Shown here in pieces: positions 59,729 through 64,000 of a stretch of DNA of 64,000 nt. Position 1 is the first letter of the stretch. Each line of letters starts with the position of its first letter. Under the pieces are notes generated by a model. That model had not been told where the DNA came from, ran no database searches, and saw nothing but the letters and a program-made list of their open reading frames with translations. The translations under genes were made by a program, and so were the position numbers. This DNA is from UBA5704 sp036264355 (GTDB lineage: Bacteria > Acidobacteriota > Thermoanaerobaculia > Multivoradales > UBA5704). The stretch spans positions 13,809 through 77,808 of the forward strand of contig DATARD010000047.1 of assembly GCA_036264355.1 (NCBI GenBank). The letters are read 5' to 3'.

Positions 59729-59942
59729 GCTGCGGCCGCTCTCCGGCCGTCAGATCTGCCGGATTCTTCAGCAGCATGGTTTTGTGGAGGTCCGTAAAAG
59801 GGGCAGCCACATCGTGATGCAACTCCAAACCAAGTCTTCGACGACGACTGTTCCCGTTCCCGACCACTCCTCTGTCGCTATCGGAACTCTCCAGTCCATC
59901 ATTCGCCAGAGCGGCCTTGGACGGGGCCCCTTCGAGACCTGA
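59721..59942 (+). CDS. hicA: HicA-like mRNA interferase toxin (second pair)
   Basis: The 73-residue protein has the HicA pattern: SGRQICRILQQHGFVEVRKRGSHIVM and VPDHSSVAIGTLQSIIRQSGL, with the catalytic histidine in GSH or DHS as in the family. It overlaps hicB by 8 bp, so they are co-translated. It converges on the rtcA gene. Confidence 0.85.
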   Translation: MGKLRPLSGRQICRILQQHGFVEVRKRGSHIVMQLQTKSSTTTVPVPDHSSVAIGTLQSIIRQSGLGRGPFET

Positions 59943-59960
59943 AGTCCTTGACGCTGCCTA

Positions 59961-60980
59961 TTATACCTCCACCCGCCATCCCCGCCCGCCCTCTTCCTCC
60001 ACAACCTCAATCCGGACATCCAAAAACTCCGGAATCAGCTCGATCTGCGTCTTCGCGTGCAGGCTCAACGGGAGCGTCCGATACGACCCCGATCCCGCGA
60101 GAGCCAGCGGCAGCAGGAGCTGATCGGCCAGGTGCTCGCCGACGGGGACGTCGGCGACGAGATAGGTCCGCATCTCCTTCACCACTCGTTCGGACACCGC
60201 TTCGGCGCTGACGCCGATCTCTCCGATGGAGGTGAAGATCTCGGTCACGGCTTCGCTTTCGAGCTCCAGGAGGACGGCGTTGCCCGGTCCGGCGGAGGCG
60301 ACGCGGCGGATCTCGAAGTTGGCGGGGTCCCAATTCGTCAGACGGCCGAGAGTCTGGACCTCTCGGTCGGCGATGTGGCTGGCGAGGTTCGCGAGGAGCA
60401 CGGTGCCTCGCCGGTTGCGGATCTCTCCGCGTTCCAGCAGATCGAAACCCTGGAGCTTGGCGGCCGGGGTCACGGTCACCGACAGGCGGCCTCCTCCCGC
60501 GGGGTAGAAGCCGGCCCTGTCCAGCTTTACATCGACGGACGGTCCCATCCTTCGCAGGAGGGGGAGGAAGGCGCGGTCGAGGAACTCGAAGGGGGGCGCC
60601 ATGGGATTGTGCGTTCCGCCTTCGAGGATCAGGTGGGACGGTCCCGAGGCCAGGATCAGGGCCGGCAGGACGGTCTGGAGAATCAATGTCGTGCTGCCGG
60701 CGGTGCCGATGGCGAAATGGTGGTCCCCCGGAGTGACCGCCGCGGGCTTGAAGGTGATCTCTTTCGAGCCGACGGCGTCGCCTTCCACGTGTGCGTTGCT
60801 GAGGCGGGCCGCGGCTTGCAAGGCGGTGAGGTGCTGGCGCATCAGGCCCGGCTTGGCGCGGCGGGCGCGGATGTTGTCGATCCGCACCGGCGTGCCAGTG
60901 ATCATGGAAAGGGCGAGGGAGGTGCGGAGGACCTGCCCTCCGCCCTCCCCGCGCGAGCCGTCGATGTGGAGCGTCTTCAT
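59961..60980 (-). CDS. rtcA: RNA 3'-terminal phosphate cyclase
   Basis: The 339-residue protein matches RtcA: IDGSRGEGGGQVLRTSLALS at the N-terminus, GTHNPMAPPFEF, GFYPAGGG and the catalytic histidine in EHLADQLLLPLALAG (His283). It uses ATP to convert RNA 3'-phosphate ends to 2',3'-cyclic phosphates, which RtcB can ligate. It is the last gene of the rsr-Y RNA-rtcB-rtcA operon, 17 bp after rtcB. Confidence 0.96.
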   Translation of the reverse strand: MKTLHIDGSRGEGGGQVLRTSLALSMITGTPVRIDNIRARRAKPGLMRQHLTALQAAARLSNAHVEGDAVGSKEITFKPAAVTPGDHHFAIGTAGSTTLILQTVLPALILASGPSHLILEGGTHNPMAPPFEFLDRAFLPLLRRMGPSVDVKLDRAGFYPAGGGRLSVTVTPAAKLQGFDLLERGEIRNRRGTVLLANLASHIADREVQTLGRLTNWDPANFEIRRVASAGPGNAVLLELESEAVTEIFTSIGEIGVSAEAVSERVVKEMRTYLVADVPVGEHLADQLLLPLALAGSGSYRTLPLSLHAKTQIELIPEFLDVRIEVVEEEGGRGWRVEV

Positions 60981-60997
60981 AAAGCTCAGTCGTCCTC

Positions 60998-62500
60998 TCA
61001 GTCGTCCGCCGCCGAGGCGTCTTTGATCACGAAGCGGGCCGCGAGATGGGCGACCTCGGAGGCGAGGCCCGCTTTCTTGACCGAGTCGAGCACGGCGTCG
61101 AAATCCTTGTAGGCTGCCGGGGCCTCGTCACGGGGATAGGCCCGGCAGTTGGTCAGGATGTCCATCTCCGCGAACGAACGGTCGACCGTTTCCTGATCGA
61201 GCGCCCGCATCGCCGCTTTGCGTCCCATGGCCCGGCCGGCTCCATGGTTGACGCTATAGCACGCTTTTTCGGCGCCCGGATCGGCCACCATCACCACCGA
61301 GCCCGCCTGCGGGTTGCCCGGCAGGAGGATCGGATGGCCGGTCGCGGCGAACGGCGTTCCGGTCAGGGCGTGATGGCCGGCCGGAAAAGCCCGGGTCGCG
61401 CCTTTGCGATGCACCCACATCGGCTGATTGTCGACGATCTCCCGCCGCGCGATGTTATGGCTGATAAAGTACACCAGCCAACCCGAGACGCCCGGCAGAA
61501 CCTCCTGGAACGCTTCAAGCACCAGGGCGTTGATCAGCAGATGGTTCAGGGTGGCAAAGTTCGCACCCAGCGCCATGTCGTCCAGATAGGCGTCCGCTTC
61601 CGGCGTGCCAAGCGGCGCGTAGACGAGTTGCGGATCATCTCCCGGCATGGGGATATCCCACGTCTCGAATTTGCTGCGCAGAGACCGGAACTGCCCCGAC
61701 GCGAGATCGTGCCCGAAGCCGCGCGAGCCGCAATGCGAGAGGAAGGCCACACGGCCGTCCAGCATGCCGAACGTTTCGGCGGCTTGCCGCGCGCGGTCGT
61801 TTTCGGCGACGCGCACCACCTCGCACTCGCCGAAGTGGTTCCCTCCGCCGTATGAGCCGAGCTGGCGGATCTTGTCGGCGAATTTTGCCAGCCGGCCCGC
61901 GGCTCCCAGCACGTCGAGCCGGCCGGCGAGAGCATCCGTCGTTCCGTCGTGCCCGGTGTGGTGGGAGTCCTCGCAGTGCGCGGCCCACTCCGGCGGGATG
62001 CCGAGCGCTTCGCAAACCTCCGCCGACGCGCCTTCGATCACGGCGCGCCGACCGAGATCCGCATCCACCCGGCGCGATTTACGCACGCTCTGCTGCCCCT
62101 TGCCGGCGCCGGTCGGGATGCGCGCGGTGATCGCATCGATCAACGCGCGCCGCGTCGCCGGCTCCTCGATCGCCGCGGCCGGGAGATCGAGCTGGAGGAG
62201 GCTCATCGAGCACTTGATATCGACGCCCACCGGCCCCGGATAGATGTGGGTGGGCGAAGCGAGCACGCAGCCCACCGGAGCGCCGTAGCCACAGTGAGCA
62301 TCCGGATTGAGCACCAGCTCGGCCACGCCCGGCGCGGTGCGGGAATTGATCGCCTGCTCGAGGCAGAGCTGATCGAACGTGCCGCGGATCGCTTCCGTTC
62401 CGATCACGGTGATCGGTTTGAAACGGCCTCCATGGACGGGCAGGATCGCCGTCGCTTCGCCCGTGGGGATGATGCTCGCCTGCAGGTCGGTGGTGGTCAT
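60998..62500 (-). CDS. rtcB: RNA ligase RtcB
   Basis: The 500-residue protein has the RtcB metal-site motifs NPDAHCGYGAPVGCVLAS and GPVGVDIKCSMS and the guanylylated-histidine region VNHGAGRAMGRK. It joins 2',3'-cyclic-phosphate or 3'-phosphate RNA ends to 5'-OH ends with GTP and Mn2+. I place the start at ATG 62500 (MTTTDLQ) because AGGAGCC lies just upstream; the longer frame to 62617 runs through the Y RNA and is not coding. An insertion relative to the shortest RtcBs lies at about 115-165. Confidence 0.96.
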   Translation of the reverse strand: MTTTDLQASIIPTGEATAILPVHGGRFKPITVIGTEAIRGTFDQLCLEQAINSRTAPGVAELVLNPDAHCGYGAPVGCVLASPTHIYPGPVGVDIKCSMSLLQLDLPAAAIEEPATRRALIDAITARIPTGAGKGQQSVRKSRRVDADLGRRAVIEGASAEVCEALGIPPEWAAHCEDSHHTGHDGTTDALAGRLDVLGAAGRLAKFADKIRQLGSYGGGNHFGECEVVRVAENDRARQAAETFGMLDGRVAFLSHCGSRGFGHDLASGQFRSLRSKFETWDIPMPGDDPQLVYAPLGTPEADAYLDDMALGANFATLNHLLINALVLEAFQEVLPGVSGWLVYFISHNIARREIVDNQPMWVHRKGATRAFPAGHHALTGTPFAATGHPILLPGNPQAGSVVMVADPGAEKACYSVNHGAGRAMGRKAAMRALDQETVDRSFAEMDILTNCRAYPRDEAPAAYKDFDAVLDSVKKAGLASEVAHLAARFVIKDASAADD

Positions 62501-62521
62501 GGTCAGGCTCCTGGTTCTATC

Positions 62522-62637
62522 AAAAAAATCGTGATGACAAGGTTGGGTGAAACTCGGTCTCGATCCGTTGAGCCCGGCGGGGTTCGAACCCGCAAAACCA
62601 TGTAGTTCCACCTGCATTCGTCACGAACCCAAACTCT
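62522..62637 (-). ncRNA. Y RNA with Ro-binding stem and tRNA-like module (YrlA-like)
   Basis: The segment fills the gap between rsr and rtcB. Read on the minus strand it starts with TCGTGA (62626-62621), which pairs with TCACGA (62534-62529); the overlapping GACGAATG (62622-62615) fits the bacterial Y RNA Ro-site pattern. GGTGGAACT (62612-62604) then pairs over 9 bp (one G-T) with AGTTTCACC (62554-62546). Inside is a perfect T-arm: GCGGG (62593-62589), loop TTCGAAC, CCCGC (62581-62577). A D-arm-like hairpin (62576-62555) has CTC/GAG and CGG/CCG pairs and a loop containing GG. The T-arm-before-D-arm order matches the permuted tRNA mimic of YrlA RNAs. A run of seven T (62528-62522) follows. Position between rsr and rtcB matches the Salmonella operon. 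Confidence 0.82.
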
Positions 62638-63755
62638 TTACAGCGTGATGCTCGCGATCTCCCGCACCCAGTGCCCGGCCGTCGAACGCCCGGCCGCCAC
62701 GTCGGCGATCACCTGGAAGACCTGATCGGAGAAGCCGCCGACGTTCACGATGTCATCCCGCTCCTTCGCCTGCACGGTGCCGTAGGGCTGGACGTCGATG
62801 GCGACCATCCGCGCCGACGGGTTCCGCTGCTTGAACGCTTCCCACTGCCGCATCGTCTCGGTGGCGCTGCCGCCGAAGCGGCCGTACCAGGGCGAGTCGA
62901 CCCACGACTCGTTGTCCGAAACGTAGACGACCAGATCCCCTTTCTCGCGGCGCTCGTTCAGATGCTTGAGCGGCGCCGAGCAGTTGGTGCCGCCCGCCGG
63001 CAGCGACGCAAGCTTCTGCGCGTTGGTCATCACCGAATCGCGCGGGTTCAAAGTCACCTTCACCACGTTCGACTCGAAGGGCACGACCTGCGCGTCCCGG
63101 TTTTTCCGCAACAGGGCCGCCGCGACCAGCGCTGCCACGTCGATGCAACGCACCGCCGAGGTCGCGCCCTTGCGGACACCGGTCACCGGCGAATGCATGG
63201 AGCCCGAGACGTCCGGGAACACCCACACCTTGCCCTCGACCCGCGGCACGTTCCGGAGCGCCACCTCCATGGCGTCCTGGAGAGCGTCGCGGACGATGGC
63301 CGGCAAGCCGGCCGAGCCCGCCGCGAATGCCACCAGGAGCTGGTACGGCAGCACCCGCGCCTTGGCGATCAGCTCCGGATGGCGCAGCCGCAGTTGCGCA
63401 GCATCTTCGGGCTGTCGATCACCCGCGGGAACACCTGCCGCAGGAGGTCCGCGCTGCGCACCGAGAGCGCCGCCGTCAAAAGCGCCGGCAGATCCTTCAT
63501 CACCGCCCGCTCGCGGGCATAGACGGCGGTCTTCGCCAGCCACTCCGGCTCGACCTTCGTGCACAAGCCGAGGATCGTATCGAGCTGCGTTTCGGCCGAG
63601 GCGTAGAAGGTGGCCGACAGGCAGCCCGTCGCGGCGTAGCAGGCGAGCGCGTGCCGGGGCTCCAACGCGTAGGCCGCGCCACCCGCCTCATTCACCGCAT
63701 TCGACCGCGGCGCCAGCTTGCCAGGGCTCGTCCGGAACAACGTCTTGCTCGCCAT
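62638..63755 (-). pseudogene. rsr: Ro60-like (Rsr) protein gene with internal deletion and frameshift
   Basis: The first part (63755 to about 63379) encodes MASKTLFRTSPGKLAPR and a TROVE N-terminus through VIDSPKMLRN. The frame then runs into CGCAIRS and TGA at 63369. Shifting one frame at about 63385-63395 continues with LRHPELIAKARVLPYQLL, the rest of TROVE, and a von Willebrand A domain with MIDAS VFPDVSGSM and TNCSAPL, ending TAA 62638. Combined length is about 370 residues against about 500 or more in known Rsr/Ro60, so roughly 130 residues of the HEAT-repeat ring appear missing. Short CTGCG repeats lie at the junction. A real deletion or an assembly error are both possible. AGGAGGTGAG before ATG 63755 is an excellent ribosome site. 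Confidence 0.72.
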
Positions 63756-63794
63756 CGTCTCACCTCCTGGGTCAACGTTCGCAGGGGGAATAGT

Positions 63795-63809
63795 CCAAGG
63801 AGCGTGCCA
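63795..63809 (-). promoter_or_regulatory. Sigma54-type promoter of the rsr-rtcBA operon
   Basis: On the minus strand TGGCACG (63809-63803), four bases (CTCC), then TTGG (63798-63795) match the sigma54 -24/-12 consensus TGGCACR-N4-TTGCW except for the last listed base (G for C). It lies about 40 bp upstream of the rsr ATG. In enterobacteria this operon is driven by sigma54 and the activator RtcR. No rtcR gene is visible before the window ends. Two similar blocks, CTGGGATAGC and CCTGGATAGC at about 63915-63945, could be activator sites (weak). Confidence 0.65.
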
Positions 63810-63977
63810 GGGGATGGGGGTGACCTGGGGGAGGAGCGCAAGCCATTGAAAGAGAATGGCTTACTGTGCGCAGCCGTGGTTTCCGCGGATTTATGCCTCG
63901 CCGGATTCATATAGTCTGGGATAGCGATGTAGAATCCTGGATAGCAACCGGTCTAGCCCCGGAGGGGCGACAGCACC

Positions 63978-64000
63978 TAGCCCAGGGATTTATCCCTGGG
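63978..64000. repeat. REP-like palindrome at the window edge
   Basis: TAGCCCAGGGATTTATCCCTGGG is not written in full here; it is the same palindrome family as at 20338-20461 and 59304-59326, with ATTTAT in the centre. It may be half of another doublet cut by the window end. A short GC-rich inverted pair (CCCCGGAGGGG) precedes it. Confidence 0.6.

Noticed and set aside
62571..62610. A tRNA gene suggested by GGTTCGAACC
   Set aside because: On the minus strand the T-arm is perfect, but the D-arm follows it rather than preceding it and there is no acceptor stem or anticodon arm. The Y RNA interpretation explains all parts and the genomic position.
62501..62617. Longer rtcB reading frame starting at 62617
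   Set aside because: The extra 39 residues are encoded by the Y RNA structure; ATG 62500 has a proper AGGAG site and gives the normal RtcB N-terminus.

Overview
The window is high-GC and densely coded. It encodes a Gram-negative envelope (lpxB, an MsbA-type flippase, a DUF374 acyltransferase). Together with the many CRTAC1/ASPIC-UnbV proteins, Uma2 proteins, a CHAT protein and a NACHT-FGE protein, this suggests an Acidobacteriota-like organism, perhaps Thermoanaerobaculia. That placement is inferred from gene content; there is no rRNA or tRNA gene to anchor it.

Layout. 1-8.2 kb: the tail of an FtsX-like permease, a hydroxylase/TIGR03032 fusion, then a minus-strand block with a DyP peroxidase, three tandem SnoaL-like paralogues (one broken by a stop codon), an ABC exporter and a nucleotidyltransferase/small-protein pair. 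8.2-12.3 kb: accessory DNA with a membrane NACHT-FGE protein, a 41-bp tandem array and a Uma2 protein. 12.3-23.5 kb: housekeeping genes (rpsA with a clear promoter and structured leader, an IHF/HU gene, HIT, lpxB-msbA-DUF374, yicC, gmk, rpoZ, coaBC, type 4 UDG) interrupted by a REPIN-like doublet. 23.6-30 kb: ECF sigma factor, BTAD regulator and FAD oxidoreductase, then a 21-bp tandem array, Uma2, hicAB and a shortened CHAT protein. 30-36 kb: two glycosyltransferases, an IHF/MerR pair, a PQQ-type dehydrogenase, a coiled-coil protein and a nitrilase.

36-58.3 kb is the most striking region: 13 co-directional genes, nearly all overlapping by a few bases, closed by one intrinsic terminator at 58.54 kb. 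An epimerase/acyltransferase fusion is followed by two CRTAC1 proteins, a TPR-CRTAC1 protein, a membrane pentahaem cytochrome with TPRs and a further CRTAC1 protein. After an 84-bp gap come ACP, KS-alpha, a KS-beta lacking its catalytic residues, an HMG-CoA-reductase-like enzyme, a CrtI-like desaturase, a halogenase-like flavoenzyme and a carotenoid-oxygenase-like enzyme. I read this as a candidate undescribed pathway that makes a polyketide or polyene-like compound and may link it to an extracytoplasmic redox module. The product cannot be read from sequence.

58.3-64 kb: 1.2 kb of repeats and hairpins, a second hicBA pair, then a minus-strand RNA-repair operon rsr - Y RNA - rtcB - rtcA. It has a sigma54-type promoter, a tRNA-like Y RNA ending in a T-run, and an rsr gene with an apparent out-of-frame internal deletion.
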